A stretch of DNA of 64,000 nt from Cerasibacillus terrae (GCF_008039555.1 NZ_VDUW01000003.1:1-64000), one strand, 5' to 3'. Counted from the stretch's first letter, positions 36,955-46,830 are shown. Numbers and translations are program-made. Notes: generated from the letters alone by a model not told the origin.

Positions 36955-37194
36955 ATGTATTTCAATTTATATGATGTTGCTTTCGTTCCGCTTATCACAG
37001 GGCTAGTTCAAGTGTTTAAAGTGGCAGGTCTCCCTAAGAAATTTCTTCCGCTTGTTTCCTTGTTACTAGGAATCGGTGGAGGGGTATTCTATATTAGCCC
37101 AGGTGATTTAAAAGGGGGTATTATTATTGGAATTGTATTAGGTTTATCTGCTTCTGGATTATATTCAGGTACGAAAAATATGATGGAAAAATAA
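36955..37194 (+). CDS. phage-type holin
   Basis: 79 aa with two membrane helices (about 8-25 and 33-52) plus a Gly-rich third segment (GGIIIGIVLGLSASGLYSG). It ends in a short charged tail. The N-terminal MYFNLYDVAFVPLITGLVQVFKVAGLP is typical of Bacillus/Listeria phage holins. AGAGGTGAG precedes the ATG. The endolysin gene follows after 16 bp; the pair forms a lysis cassette without other phage genes. Confidence 0.85.
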   Translation: MYFNLYDVAFVPLITGLVQVFKVAGLPKKFLPLVSLLLGIGGGVFYISPGDLKGGIIIGIVLGLSASGLYSGTKNMMEK

Positions 37195-37210
37195 AGAGGG
37201 AGAGGATAAT

Positions 37211-38011
37211 TTGAAGATTTTTATCGATCCTGGTCATGGTGGAACAGATCCTGGTGCAAGTGCAAATGGACTACAAGAGAAAAATATCACATTACAAATT
37301 GCACTTAAACTAAGAGATATTCTCCAAAAGGAATATGAAGGACATACCATCCAAATGTCACGAACGACGGATCAGACCATTTCTTTAATAGAACGAACAA
37401 ATTTAGCAAATAACTGGTTAGCCGATTATTTAATCTCTATCCATATAAATGCGGGTGGTGGAACTGGTTTTGAGTCATACACCTACAATGGTAATTATAA
37501 AGGAAAAGAGCAAACGAATCGCTTGCGAAGAACACTTCATAATCAAATTGTAAAACAAACCGATTTTTATAATCGAGGTAAAAAAGAAGCCAATTTTCAT
37601 ATGGTACGCGAATCAGCTATGCCAGCCGTTTTAACGGAAAATGGTTTTATTGATAGGAATGAAGATGCACAATTATTAAAACAAGATTCCTTTTTAGAAA
37701 AGATTGCTCGTGGTCATGCACTTGGACTCGCAGAAGCATTTAATTTACCAAAAAAGTCTGCTTCAAATAATACAGCGACCTATTATCGAGTTGTCGCAGG
37801 CTCTTTTAAAGAACGAAAATTTGTTGATGAACGGGTGAATAGATTAAAAGAAAAAGGGTTTCAAAGTTTTATTGATATTTTCAAAAAGGGTGGATCCACC
37901 TATTATCGAGTAGTAGTGGGTTCGTTTAAAGAAAGAGAAAACGCAGATAAGCAAGTGGCTTTATTAAAAAAGGAAGGATTTGATGCTTTTATCGATGTTG
38001 TTAAGCATTAA
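37211..38011 (+). CDS. N-acetylmuramoyl-L-alanine amidase with two SPOR repeats
   Basis: 266 aa. An Amidase_3 domain covers about 1-180: zinc ligands in IDPGHGG, GLQEKN and SIHINA, and the catalytic Glu in PAVLTENGF. It is followed by two SPOR repeats that bind denuded glycan (YYRVVAGSFKER and YYRVVVGSFKER). There is no signal peptide, so exit depends on the holin encoded upstream. TTG start 37211 after GGGAGAGG. The architecture resembles phage/PBSX-type XlyA-CwlC enzymes. Confidence 0.93.
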   Translation: MKIFIDPGHGGTDPGASANGLQEKNITLQIALKLRDILQKEYEGHTIQMSRTTDQTISLIERTNLANNWLADYLISIHINAGGGTGFESYTYNGNYKGKEQTNRLRRTLHNQIVKQTDFYNRGKKEANFHMVRESAMPAVLTENGFIDRNEDAQLLKQDSFLEKIARGHALGLAEAFNLPKKSASNNTATYYRVVAGSFKERKFVDERVNRLKEKGFQSFIDIFKKGGSTYYRVVVGSFKERENADKQVALLKKEGFDAFIDVVKH

Positions 38012-38021
38012 AATAATAAAC

Positions 38022-38069
38022 AAGAACGGCAAGTACTTCTTATTAAAAAGTATTTGCCGTTCTTTTTTT
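38022..38069 (+). terminator. terminator of the holin-amidase operon
   Basis: AAGAACGGCAAGTACTT / AAGTATTTGCCGTTCTT with TTTTTTT tail. Confidence 0.9.
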
Positions 38070-38089
38070 GGTTATTATTTCAAAAAAGA

Positions 38090-38115
38090 TGAAACCATTT
38101 ACATATTCATTCGTA
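38090..38115 (+). promoter_or_regulatory. sigma-W promoter of pspA
   Basis: TGAAAC-N16-CGTA, exact match to the ECF sigma-W consensus. It lies 185 bp before pspA, which is part of the sigma-W regulon in B. subtilis. Confidence 0.85.
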
Positions 38116-38299
38116 TATATACTATATGATTCATAAGGTTTAAGGTGATGTAAAAGTCTCGAAAAGAATTGACCATTTTCTCTACATATGGTATGTATGA
38201 AATATCAGAAAAATCTTAATGAGGAATAAAGCATTGGATTTTTCATAATGATAGAGAATTTTACATATACCTAAAAAAAAAACGAAAGGATGTTGTTTG

Positions 38300-38977
38300 A
38301 TGAGTATTCTTACAAGATTCAAAGACATTATGGCAAGTAATATTAATGCATTATTAGACAAAGCAGAAGACCCGGAGAAAATGATTGATCAATATTTAAG
38401 AAATTTAAACAAAGATTTAGGAAAAGTAAAGTCAGAGACGGCCTCTGTCATGGCAGAAGAAAAAAGAGCAAAGCGTGCATGGGATGAGTGTAAAGCAGAT
38501 GTAGATAAAATGCAAAAGTATGCTTTAAAAGCATTGGAAGCAGAAAACGAGGCAGATGCAAGAAAGTTTTTAGAAAGAAAGGCTACTTTAACAGAAAAAG
38601 AAACCCAATTGCATCAAGCATATGAATTGGCAAGCTCTAATGCAACACAAATGAGACAAATGCATGATAAATTAGTTGGTGATATTAAAGAATTAGAGTC
38701 TCGTCAGTCAATGATTAAAGGAAAGGCCGCAGTTGCTAAAACACAAGAGCGAATGAATAAAATGGGTGCTTCTGTAACAGGTGCGAACAAGTCTATCTCC
38801 GCATTTGATAGAATGGAAGATAAAGTAAATAAACAGTTAGATGAAGCAAAAGCAATGGCAGAGTTAAATAAAGCTCCTCAGGATGATATCGCTGATTTAA
38901 CAGACAAATATTCTTCGAGTGTTACTGTAGATGATGAATTAGCTGCATTAAAGGCACAATTAAAAAGTGAAGATTAA
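38300..38977 (+). CDS. pspA: phage-shock protein A (PspA/IM30 family)
   Basis: 225 aa, nearly all coiled coil. It is an ESCRT-III-like membrane-protecting protein recruited to damaged membranes. The N-terminal amphipathic helix (ILTRFKDIMASNINALLDKAEDPEKMI) is typical. ATG 38300 has AAAGGA 9 nt upstream. It corresponds to B. subtilis ydjF/pspA; an internal terminator separates it from ydjG, so pspA is probably made in excess. Confidence 0.95.
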   Translation: MSILTRFKDIMASNINALLDKAEDPEKMIDQYLRNLNKDLGKVKSETASVMAEEKRAKRAWDECKADVDKMQKYALKALEAENEADARKFLERKATLTEKETQLHQAYELASSNATQMRQMHDKLVGDIKELESRQSMIKGKAAVAKTQERMNKMGASVTGANKSISAFDRMEDKVNKQLDEAKAMAELNKAPQDDIADLTDKYSSSVTVDDELAALKAQLKSED

Positions 38978-38999
38978 CTAATGAAATCATTTACCATCT

Positions 39000-39030
39000 A
39001 AAAGCTGTAGCTAAGGCTACAGCTTTTATT
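39000..39030 (+). terminator. terminator/attenuator between pspA and ydjG
   Basis: AAAAGCTGTAGC-TAAG-GCTACAGCTTTTA; a 12-bp stem with a short T run, likely allowing partial read-through. Confidence 0.75.
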
Positions 39031-39065
39031 TCGAATGCTAGATTGTAAGAAAAAGGAGGATTATA

Positions 39066-40094
39066 ATGGTCATTCATTATAAATGTCCGAACTGCGGCGA
39101 TGATATGGCCTTCGATGCTGAATCTGGTAAACTATCATGCCATAGTTGTGGAAGGAAAGACGATATTGAAACATTTTCCGAAGAATATATTTCAAAGATG
39201 TTTTCAGAAGAAGAGGCAAAAGAATACCATTGTGAAAACTGTGGAGCGGTGATTATTACTGAAAAAGATACAGCAGCAACAACTTGCAGCTTTTGTGGTG
39301 CAGGTGTTGTCTTAAGTGATCGGTTATCAGGTGTGTTAGCACCAGTAAAGGTCATTCCGTTTTCCATTAGTAAAGAAGAAGCAAGAGAAGCGTTTAAAAA
39401 ATGGTGTAAAAATGGTCGCCTTACACCAAAAGGCTTTATGACCGCTAATCGAATTAAATCAATCACTGGACTTTATGTTCCGTTTTGGTTGTATGATTTA
39501 TATGCAGATGCAAAAGTAGAAGCTGTTGGAACAAAGGTAAGAACCTATTCTAGAGGCGACTATATTTATACAGAGACAAAGTATTATGATGTTTATCGTG
39601 ACATTGATTTACATTATAAGAAGATTCCAGTAGATGCTTCCGAAAAAATGAATGATGAATTGATGGATAAGCTAGAACCATATCATTATAATGATTTGAA
39701 AACATTTAAGACACCATATTTAGCAGGATATATTGCGGAAAAGTATAATTATGATGATAAGGAATTATTTCCACGTGTGAAATCCAAGGTAAGAAACTTT
39801 ATTGATTCTTACGTCCATTCAACTATCGCTGGCTATTCTTCTGTTCGTTATAAAAATAAGGATATTGACACACAACAAAAAAATAGCTATTATGTCCTCC
39901 TGCCTGTTTGGATGGTTTATTATGATTATGACCAACAAGAGCATACATTTGCGATGAATGGACAAACAGGAAAAGTGGTTGGAAAACCGCCAATTAGTTA
40001 TGGGAAAGTAGCTGCCTGGTTTAGTGGAATTGCCGGAAGTACTTTCGTCTCTTTAAAGTTGATTCAGTGGATAGTAGGTGGCGGTATATGGTAA
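39066..40094 (+). CDS. ydjG: YdjG-like zinc-ribbon membrane-associated protein
   Basis: 342 aa. Two N-terminal zinc ribbons (CPNCG ... CHSCG and CENCG ... CSFCG, residues ~8-85) precede a ~230-residue domain rich in Tyr and Lys and a C-terminal membrane helix (about 318-338). Position two in pspA-ydjGHI, as in B. subtilis, where YdjG and YdjH help recruit PspA to the membrane. AAGGAGG precedes the ATG. Confidence 0.9.
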   Translation: MVIHYKCPNCGDDMAFDAESGKLSCHSCGRKDDIETFSEEYISKMFSEEEAKEYHCENCGAVIITEKDTAATTCSFCGAGVVLSDRLSGVLAPVKVIPFSISKEEAREAFKKWCKNGRLTPKGFMTANRIKSITGLYVPFWLYDLYADAKVEAVGTKVRTYSRGDYIYTETKYYDVYRDIDLHYKKIPVDASEKMNDELMDKLEPYHYNDLKTFKTPYLAGYIAEKYNYDDKELFPRVKSKVRNFIDSYVHSTIAGYSSVRYKNKDIDTQQKNSYYVLLPVWMVYYDYDQQEHTFAMNGQTGKVVGKPPISYGKVAAWFSGIAGSTFVSLKLIQWIVGGGIW

Positions 40095-40846
40095 AAAGAA
40101 TTTATCTGTTTCTTGTGATGTTGCTCCTACTTTTATTAATTCCTCTAAATGGGGTTTTTGCAAGTGCCGAACAGCATGTTTATGATGATGCAAATTTATT
40201 ATCAACTAAAGAGATAGAACAATTAAAAGCCCTTGCCACTCAATATGAAGAAGAGCATGATACGAAATTTGTTATCTTAACGACAAATGATACGAAAGGA
40301 AAAGGTTTCAAAAAATATACCCAGGATTTTTATGATGAACAATTTGATGGTGGAAATGTCGCAATTATAACAGTTGATATGAAGGATCGAGAAATTTATA
40401 TAGCTGGTTTTTACAAAGCGAAAGAGTACATCGATAATACTAGAATTGAACATATTCTTGATAAAGTGCAACCACAAATAGCAAATGAAAATTATTTTGA
40501 AGCATTTGAAACGTTTCTTCAAATTTCTGATGAATATATGGGAATTCGGCCTGGCGTTGATCCAGAACTGTTTATATTTAAATGGCAATATCAAGTAGTT
40601 ATTGCTTTGGGTTTAGCCGGTTTTGTTCTGTGGATAATGATTCGAAATTCCGGTGGTAAGGTAACGGTAAACGAACGTACGTATATGAATGCAAAAGATT
40701 CACGTATTTTAAAAAGAAGAGATGTTTATTTAAGAAAAACAGTGACAAAACGTCGCAAGTCGAAGAATAATGGTGGTTCTGGAGGATCCGGTGGTGGAGT
40801 AACAAGTGGTGGCCATTCACATAGTGGTGGTTCAAGGGGATTTTAA
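40088..40846 (+). CDS. ydjH: TPM-domain membrane protein YdjH
   Basis: 252 aa. Signal peptide (about 1-25), TPM domain (VYDDANLLSTKEIEQLKALA ... GGNVAIITVDMKDREIYI), one membrane helix (about 165-185) and a Lys/Arg then Gly/Ser/His-rich tail (GGSGGSGGG ... HSHSGGSRGF) in the cytoplasm. ATG 40088 overlaps the ydjG stop by 7 bp. Partner of YdjG in the PspA system. Confidence 0.9.
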   Translation: MVKRIYLFLVMLLLLLLIPLNGVFASAEQHVYDDANLLSTKEIEQLKALATQYEEEHDTKFVILTTNDTKGKGFKKYTQDFYDEQFDGGNVAIITVDMKDREIYIAGFYKAKEYIDNTRIEHILDKVQPQIANENYFEAFETFLQISDEYMGIRPGVDPELFIFKWQYQVVIALGLAGFVLWIMIRNSGGKVTVNERTYMNAKDSRILKRRDVYLRKTVTKRRKSKNNGGSGGSGGGVTSGGHSHSGGSRGF

Positions 40847-40891
40847 AATACTAGATTTTAAATATGACTAAATAGAAAGGATCGATACGAT

Positions 40892-41887
40892 ATGGCTTTT
40901 TTCCGAAATCAATTTTCAGATGTTGTGGAATGGGAAGAATTTCGCGATGATATGATTTTTTGGAAATGGGGAAATAAAGAAATTAAGAAAGGTTCTAAAT
41001 TAATCATTCGCTCTGGGCAAGATGCAATTTTTTATAATCATGGTAGAATCGAAGGGATTTTTGAAGATGAGGGCGAATATAATATCGATTCAGAAATTAT
41101 TCCATTTCTCTCTACTTTAAAAGGCTTTAAATTCGGATTTAACTCAGGAATGCGAGTAGAAGTTCTCTTTGTGAATACAAAGGAATTTACAGTGAAGTGG
41201 GGAACAAGAAATGCCATTAATATTCCAACCCCACAACTACCTGGTGGCATGCCAATTCGTGCAAATGGAACTTTTCAATTTAAGGTAAATGATTATGTCA
41301 CATTAATCGATAAAGTGGCCGGAGTGAAGAGTCAATATCTTGTAGAAGATGTTAAAATACGAATTACCTCGATTCTTGATCAGCTGCTTATGAAGTGGAT
41401 TACAAAAGAAGGTAAAGATATGTTTAATCTTCAGGCGAATAGCTTTGAGATTAGTAAAGGGATTCAAGAAGATTTGGATATGCAAATTTTTGATTTGGGA
41501 ATGTCGATTACTGGTTTCCAGATTATGAGTTTTAATTATCCAAAGGAAATCCAAGATAAAATAACTAAAACCGCCTCACATGGAATGATTGGAGACTTGA
41601 ATCGTTATCAACAAGTAGAAATGACTGATGGGATTGCTTCTGGTAAAGTAAAAGGTGGTGGCGCTGCATCTGATATGGCTGGAATGATGTTGGGAATGAA
41701 TGTTGCCAATGAAATGATGAAAAACATGAATCAGTCAGCACCATCGAACGACCTAAATGAAAATGAAGAGGCCAATGCAACAAGTACATCTTCTTCAACT
41801 GGAAAAAAACCAAATTTTTGTCCAAATTGTGGTGAGAAAAATAGTGGAGCAAATTTCTGTCCTAACTGTGGGGAGAAACTTGGCTAG
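40892..41887 (+). CDS. ydjI: SPFH-domain protein YdjI with C-terminal zinc ribbons
   Basis: 331 aa. SPFH/virion core-like domain (about 1-245), a Met/Gly-rich flexible stretch (GMMLGMNVANEMMKNMN), then CPNCGEKNSGANFCPNCGEK, a zinc ribbon with two CPNCGEK arms. In B. subtilis YdjI is needed for PspA membrane localisation. It is the last gene of the sigma-W operon, with a terminator downstream. GAAAGGA precedes the ATG. Confidence 0.92.
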   Translation: MAFFRNQFSDVVEWEEFRDDMIFWKWGNKEIKKGSKLIIRSGQDAIFYNHGRIEGIFEDEGEYNIDSEIIPFLSTLKGFKFGFNSGMRVEVLFVNTKEFTVKWGTRNAINIPTPQLPGGMPIRANGTFQFKVNDYVTLIDKVAGVKSQYLVEDVKIRITSILDQLLMKWITKEGKDMFNLQANSFEISKGIQEDLDMQIFDLGMSITGFQIMSFNYPKEIQDKITKTASHGMIGDLNRYQQVEMTDGIASGKVKGGGAASDMAGMMLGMNVANEMMKNMNQSAPSNDLNENEEANATSTSSSTGKKPNFCPNCGEKNSGANFCPNCGEKLG

Positions 41888-41907
41888 TATTTAAAGACTT
41901 TATAAGT

Positions 41908-41959
41908 AACGCCTTGATTCAGATGGAGTAGGGGAACCATCTGAATCAAGGCGTTTTTA
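41908..41959 (+). terminator. terminator of the pspA operon
   Basis: AACGCCTTGATTCAGATGG / CCATCTGAATCAAGGCGTT, 19-bp stem with TTTTTA tail. Confidence 0.92.
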
Positions 41960-41991
41960 ATATATAAGGCGTTTTGATGTCGGTAAAATAA

Positions 41992-42222
41992 TTATCTCAT
42001 TGCAGCCATAATGCTATTCGGGTCAAAGCCTACAACCCATTGTCCGTTAACTTCTGTTTGTGGCACACCCATTTGACCTGTTTTTTGCATAATTTCCATC
42101 ATTTTTTCTGGTGACTTTTCGACATTTACTTCTTTATAAGAAATATTTTTATCGTCTAGGAAATTTTTTACCATCGTGCAATATGGACATGTGTTTGTCG
42201 TATAAACAGTTACGTTATTCAT
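41992..42222 (-). CDS. glutaredoxin-family protein (NrdH-like)
   Basis: 76 aa. CPYC redox motif (residues 12-15), GQMGVPQTEVNG with the cis-proline, and GFDPNSI at the end. In Bacillaceae such proteins are small dithiol redoxins served by thioredoxin reductase or bacillithiol. AGGAGG precedes the ATG. No nrd genes are adjacent. Confidence 0.88.
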   Translation of the reverse strand: MNNVTVYTTNTCPYCTMVKNFLDDKNISYKEVNVEKSPEKMMEIMQKTGQMGVPQTEVNGQWVVGFDPNSIMAAMR

Positions 42223-42447
42223 CGCTTTTCCTCCTAAGATATATTGATATATTAAATGGGGATTTTTTACAAAATATACATGAAAAAATGGTTCGTTCCA
42301 TATACCCCTATAAGTATAATAAAAAGAAAAAGGTAAAAAGTCAATGAATGTGTTTTAGCAATACAACAAATCAATTAGAGCTGTTTATAGTAACTTTTCT
42401 TTGTTTAAAGAGGAATCTTTTTGACCCGCATTTTTAATCAAATATTA

Positions 42448-44265
42448 TTATTCTTCAGCATCTGTAACCCACCATAGATGGGAGTCTCTAAACATGGTTC
42501 GAGGCAAGGGTGTAATGTTTTGTATTCGCTCATTATATGCCCAAAGCTTATTCTCTGCAAAGAGTAAAAGTGCTGGTAAATCTTTTGAAAATAGCTTTTG
42601 CCATTCTTCATAAACTTCCTTTCTAAAGTCTAGTTCAAAGGCTTCTGGTGTTTTTAATGCTTTTTTAATAAGTTTATCTGATTCCGGATTATTCCAACGG
42701 GAGAAATTATATGGAGCACGTGTTGACCAAAATCCAGAAGGGTCTGGGTCAGTTGTTCTTAAATTCAAACCTAGTAAATAAAGATCCCAATCTGAATCAT
42801 CGTTCGTTAAATCTTCTACATACACTGACATTTCTTTTGGTTTTCTTAAATTAATTTTGATGCCAACATTTTCAAGCATTTCCTTCACAAGTGGAGCGAT
42901 TTGTTCGCGAAGTTCATTTCCTGTTGGATAGTCCATATTTAGAACCCATTCATTTCCATCTGGATCTGTTCGGAAACCATCAGATTCCTCTTTATATCCA
43001 AGCTCATCTAACATTTCTTTTGCCTTTTTCGGATTAAAATCATAATCTACAGTAGCTTTATCATCATAGGCCCACATTTGCATGGCGATGGGTGAGTGAA
43101 TGATTTCACCTCGTCCGTTTAGTAGCCCTTCATTTGGTCCTTCTCCAATTAATTCCTGACGGTTAATTGCATAGGCAATGGCTTGTCGAACTTTAGGGTT
43201 TGCTAATTTGTCGTTAGGCTTCCAATTATCTGGTTCTAATAGTCCATTCCCTACATCCTCTGTTGTTCGATGATTATGTTTAAATCCTAATAATTGGTAA
43301 CTAAAATCCGGTTGCTCGATAATCTTAATATTAGGGAAGCTCTTTACTGTCTCATAATCAACCGGGGCTATGCCGTTTGGTTCTGAAATAAAATCTATTT
43401 TACCTGTTTGCAATAGTTCCGTCATATCAGCTTGGTCGGATATTTTCCAAATGATTTTATCTAAATATGGTTCATCCTGCCAGTAATCAGTGAATTTTTC
43501 TAATACATATTCTTCGCGTTCGACCATATTCGTAAATTGAAATGGTCCTGTGCCAATTAATTCTTCTGGTTCAAGTGAGCCTGGATGTTTTGGCATTTCG
43601 CTTACTTCTACGTCTTTAAAAATATGCTTCGGAATAATAGGAAAGCTAGCTGTATAAAGTGGATTGACATTTGGTTTTTCAAAATGAAAGGTTACCGTAT
43701 GATCATCTTCTGCAACAACACCTTTAAACTCCTTCGTATTACCAGAATTATATGCCTCATATCCTTTTAGTGGTTCTACATAATCAATTCGAATCCCACC
43801 ACTAGAGATGTAGTCTGGATCAGCCATGGATTTGTAGGTAAAAACAACATCATGTGCTGTGAAAAACTCCCCATCATGCCATTTTACGCCTTCCACTAGT
43901 TTAAATGTGATTTCTGTTTGATCATCATTTGCTTCCCATTCCTTTGCAAGATGTGGCATAAATTCTAAGTTTTCGTCTTGTACAACTAATCCTTCGTAAA
44001 CAAAGTCAATAATATTTGCTTCATATGTTTCTTCATAAAAAATAGGATTGAACATACCACTTGGTGCTGCATGCATCCCACCAACTACTGTACCACCTGC
44101 TTTTGGTTTATCATCCTTTTTCTTTGGGTTATCTTTCTTCTGTTCAGTAGATTCATTAGGCTTTTCTTCTTCTCCTTTATCATTATTACAAGCAACAAGA
44201 ACGACACATGTCAAAAAGAGAATAAGGAAAAACATGATTCCGTACTTATATTGCTGTTTCATCAT
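42448..44265 (-). CDS. oligopeptide ABC transporter substrate-binding lipoprotein
   Basis: 605 aa. Signal peptide with lipobox VLVAC, then a Lys/Glu-rich linker (EEEKPNESTEQKKDNPKKKDD) and an SBP_bac_5 (OppA/DppA) domain: YEGLVVQDENLEFMPHLAKEW, VKWHDGEFFTAHDVVFTYK, RQAIAYAINRQEL and the C-terminal SGFWSTRAPYNFSRW. It resembles AppA/OppA-type peptide receptors. Start ATG 44265 after GAGGGGG; the permease and ATPase genes are not nearby, so it is an orphan receptor. Confidence 0.93.
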   Translation of the reverse strand: MMKQQYKYGIMFFLILFLTCVVLVACNNDKGEEEKPNESTEQKKDNPKKKDDKPKAGGTVVGGMHAAPSGMFNPIFYEETYEANIIDFVYEGLVVQDENLEFMPHLAKEWEANDDQTEITFKLVEGVKWHDGEFFTAHDVVFTYKSMADPDYISSGGIRIDYVEPLKGYEAYNSGNTKEFKGVVAEDDHTVTFHFEKPNVNPLYTASFPIIPKHIFKDVEVSEMPKHPGSLEPEELIGTGPFQFTNMVEREEYVLEKFTDYWQDEPYLDKIIWKISDQADMTELLQTGKIDFISEPNGIAPVDYETVKSFPNIKIIEQPDFSYQLLGFKHNHRTTEDVGNGLLEPDNWKPNDKLANPKVRQAIAYAINRQELIGEGPNEGLLNGRGEIIHSPIAMQMWAYDDKATVDYDFNPKKAKEMLDELGYKEESDGFRTDPDGNEWVLNMDYPTGNELREQIAPLVKEMLENVGIKINLRKPKEMSVYVEDLTNDDSDWDLYLLGLNLRTTDPDPSGFWSTRAPYNFSRWNNPESDKLIKKALKTPEAFELDFRKEVYEEWQKLFSKDLPALLLFAENKLWAYNERIQNITPLPRTMFRDSHLWWVTDAEE

Positions 44266-44689
44266 GTTACCCCCTCGTATATGATGTTTAGGCATTACTT
44301 TGTTTCTTTTAGAGATGAATAATATTTTAATCTTTTATGACTAGTGATCAAAATACACTATTCTTCATATGTACTGAATTCATCCTATAAATCTGTTATT
44401 ACGTTTACAATTTGTACTTGAATGGACATATCGAGTCTTAACAATTAATAGTTTTTTTAGCAAAAGAATATCACCAACTGTTTTGGCTACTCTATTATCA
44501 TCTAAATAAACATATGTTCTTAATCCGTAACTTCTAATAAAGGCTTTGTCATCGGAGCACCTTCTTTCAAACAGAACGATAGAGTATTTGTAAATATGTA
44601 TGCAAAAAATCATTTCATATGCCTGTCCTTGTCTATGTATACGCTTTTTATGTGTTATGATACGGTTAAGGAAAAGAGGAGGGAGACAG
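44266..44689. other. divergent intergenic region
   Basis: 424 bp between the peptide receptor and the amidase gene. No credible gene; reading frames here lack ribosome sites. Promoters for both genes are expected but cannot be assigned with confidence. Confidence 0.4.
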
Positions 44690-46186
44690 TTGGATTTAAA
44701 AGAATATGTTTCACTAGATGCCACAGAGATGAAAAAACTGGTTCAGAAAAAGGAAATTAGCACAAAAGAACTTGTGGAATTAAGTTATGCACAATTAGAA
44801 AAGGTAAATCCAGCATTAAATGCCGTAGTCCAAGAACGAAAAGAAAGAGCACTTCAAGAAGCGAAGGAAAAGGAAATAAAGCAGGAAGAACTATTTTCAG
44901 GTGTGCCTATATTAATGAAGGACATTTCACAAGCGATAAAAGGAGAAAAGATAACATCTGGATCAAAGTTATTCCAATCAAATATTGCGAAACAAGATTC
45001 CCATTTTGTTCATAGAATTCGTAAATCGGGTGTCATTTTTACAGGTCATACAAATACACCAGAGTTTGGTTTAAAAAATATTACAGAACCCGAACATTAT
45101 GGTCCAACAAGGAATCCCTGGAACAGAGATTACTCTTCAGGGGGCTCAAGTGGTGGGGCAGCTGCAGCTATTGCTTCTGGAATTGTCCCAATAGCAGGTG
45201 CAAGTGATGGGGGAGGTTCCATTCGAATACCAGCATCATTTACTAGTTTATTTGGATTAAAGCCAACCCGTGGAAGGACTCCAGTTGGACCTGGTGTAGG
45301 AAGACAATGGCATGGTGCATCCATTGATTTTGTTCTAAGTCGTTCTGTTCGAGATAGTGCTGCAATGCTTGATGTATTGCAAGTTGTTCAACCGGAAGCA
45401 GCATTTCAAACTCCTTTATATCTCGGGTCTTTTCGAGACGTAATCAAACGTTCGTTTAAGCGGAAACTAAAAATAGGGTTTTCAACCGAATCTCCTGTTC
45501 ATACACCTGTATCTGAAAGTGCTAAACAAGCAATGAAAAAAATGGTGGAATGGTTGGAAGATGAAGGTCATTATGTAGAAAAGGTGGAAAATCCAGTAGA
45601 CGGAATCCAATTAATGAGAAATTATTATTTGATGAATAGTGGGGAAATTTCTTCGCTTGTTTCTCAACTAGAGAAAATACTAGGTCGTTCCATTACACAT
45701 GATGATGTAGAAATTGAGACATGGCTATTGAATCAAGCAGGAAAAACAGTTTCTGCGGCTGAATTTTCTAGTAGTCTAGCATCTTGGGATATTGCAGCAG
45801 CAGAGATGGCCAAGTTTCATGAGACATATGACCTCTATTTAACACCAGCAACTGCTGATACAGCACCTAAAGTTGGCGAATTAACCCATTCCAAAGAAAA
45901 GCAGCTTGAATTAAGGGAGCAAATGGAAACAAGTGCCCCATTGAAAAAGCAAGAAATCATTTGGGATATGTTTTTACCTAGTTTGACATATACTCCATTT
46001 ACACAATTAGCTAATTTAACCGGCCAACCTGCGATGAGTGTACCTATTCATTTGTCTGAAGAAGGACTACCAATTGGAGTGCAGTTTATGGCTAGAAAGG
46101 GAAAAGAACACGAACTCCTACAATTAGCCTATCAAATTGAACAAACAGAACTCTGGCAAGGAATGAAAGGAAATCCATATTTCTAA
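44690..46186 (+). CDS. amidase (amidase-signature family)
   Basis: 498 aa. Ser-cisSer-Lys triad: Lys in VPILMKDIS, Ser in SSGGSSGGAAAA and Ser in GGSIRIPAS. The closest types are 6-aminohexanoate-dimer or general aryl/aliphatic amidases; the GatA subunit is less likely because gatC/gatB are absent. TTG start 44690 follows AGAGGAGGGAG by 6 nt. The substrate is unknown. Confidence 0.9.
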   Translation: MDLKEYVSLDATEMKKLVQKKEISTKELVELSYAQLEKVNPALNAVVQERKERALQEAKEKEIKQEELFSGVPILMKDISQAIKGEKITSGSKLFQSNIAKQDSHFVHRIRKSGVIFTGHTNTPEFGLKNITEPEHYGPTRNPWNRDYSSGGSSGGAAAAIASGIVPIAGASDGGGSIRIPASFTSLFGLKPTRGRTPVGPGVGRQWHGASIDFVLSRSVRDSAAMLDVLQVVQPEAAFQTPLYLGSFRDVIKRSFKRKLKIGFSTESPVHTPVSESAKQAMKKMVEWLEDEGHYVEKVENPVDGIQLMRNYYLMNSGEISSLVSQLEKILGRSITHDDVEIETWLLNQAGKTVSAAEFSSSLASWDIAAAEMAKFHETYDLYLTPATADTAPKVGELTHSKEKQLELREQMETSAPLKKQEIIWDMFLPSLTYTPFTQLANLTGQPAMSVPIHLSEEGLPIGVQFMARKGKEHELLQLAYQIEQTELWQGMKGNPYF

Positions 46187-46268
46187 ATAGAATATGGAGA
46201 AAAACTCCATTCTACAAAGACTTGTCATCAAGTCTATAAATCAACGAAACGATTAAGTCCACATATGC

Positions 46269-46829
46269 TAATCGTGCCCAAGAATCGCTGGAATCTGAAA
46301 ATCGGTCACGAATAGGTAGTGATCATGCCCGAGAATCGCTGTAATCTGAAAAATAGTCACGAATAGCTAGTAATCGTGCCCGAGAATTGCCGTAATCCGA
46401 AAGGTGGTCACGAATAGGTGGTAATCGTGCCCGAGAATTGCCGTAATCCGAAAGGTGGTCACGAATAGGAGCTAATCGTGCCCTGGACTCGCTGGAATCT
46501 GAAAAGTGGTCACGAATAGGAGCTAATCGTGCCCTGGACTCGCTGGAATCCGAAAAGTGGTCACGAATAGGAGCTAATCGTGCCCTGGACTCGCTGGAAT
46601 CCGAAAAGTGGTCACGAATAGATGGTAATCGTGCCCGAGAATCACCGGAATTCGAAAAGTGGTCACGAATAGGAGCTAATCGTGCCCGAGAATCGCCAGA
46701 ATCCGAAAAGTGGTCACGAATAGGAGCTAATCGTGCCCGAGACTCGTCGGAATCCGAAAAGCGGTCATGAATAGGTGCTAATCGTAATCGTTCCCAAGAA
46801 TCATAGAAACGCGAAAAAAGTAGTTATAT
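46269..46829 (+). repeat. 51-bp tandem repeat array 2 (11 units)
   Basis: Units begin (TAATCGTGCCC) at 46269, 46320, 46371, 46422, 46473, 46524, 46575, 46626, 46677, 46728 and 46779. The consensus is GAATAGGAGC-TAATCGTGCCCGAGA then ATCGCCGGAATCCGAAAA and GTGGTCAC. The last unit has a 6-bp TAATCG duplication and degenerates. Three central units share the CCCTGGACTCGC variant. It fills most of the 46187-46992 gap between the amidase and yeaC genes. Confidence 0.97.
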
Positions 46830-46830
46830 A

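Noticed and set aside
36955..38011. Prophage remnant around the holin and amidase
   Set aside because: Neighbours on both sides are ordinary chromosomal genes and no integrase, att repeat or other phage gene is visible.
44380..44724. 114-aa minus-strand frame between the peptide receptor and the amidase
   Set aside because: It overlaps the amidase start and its Shine-Dalgarno, has no site of its own and no known domain.
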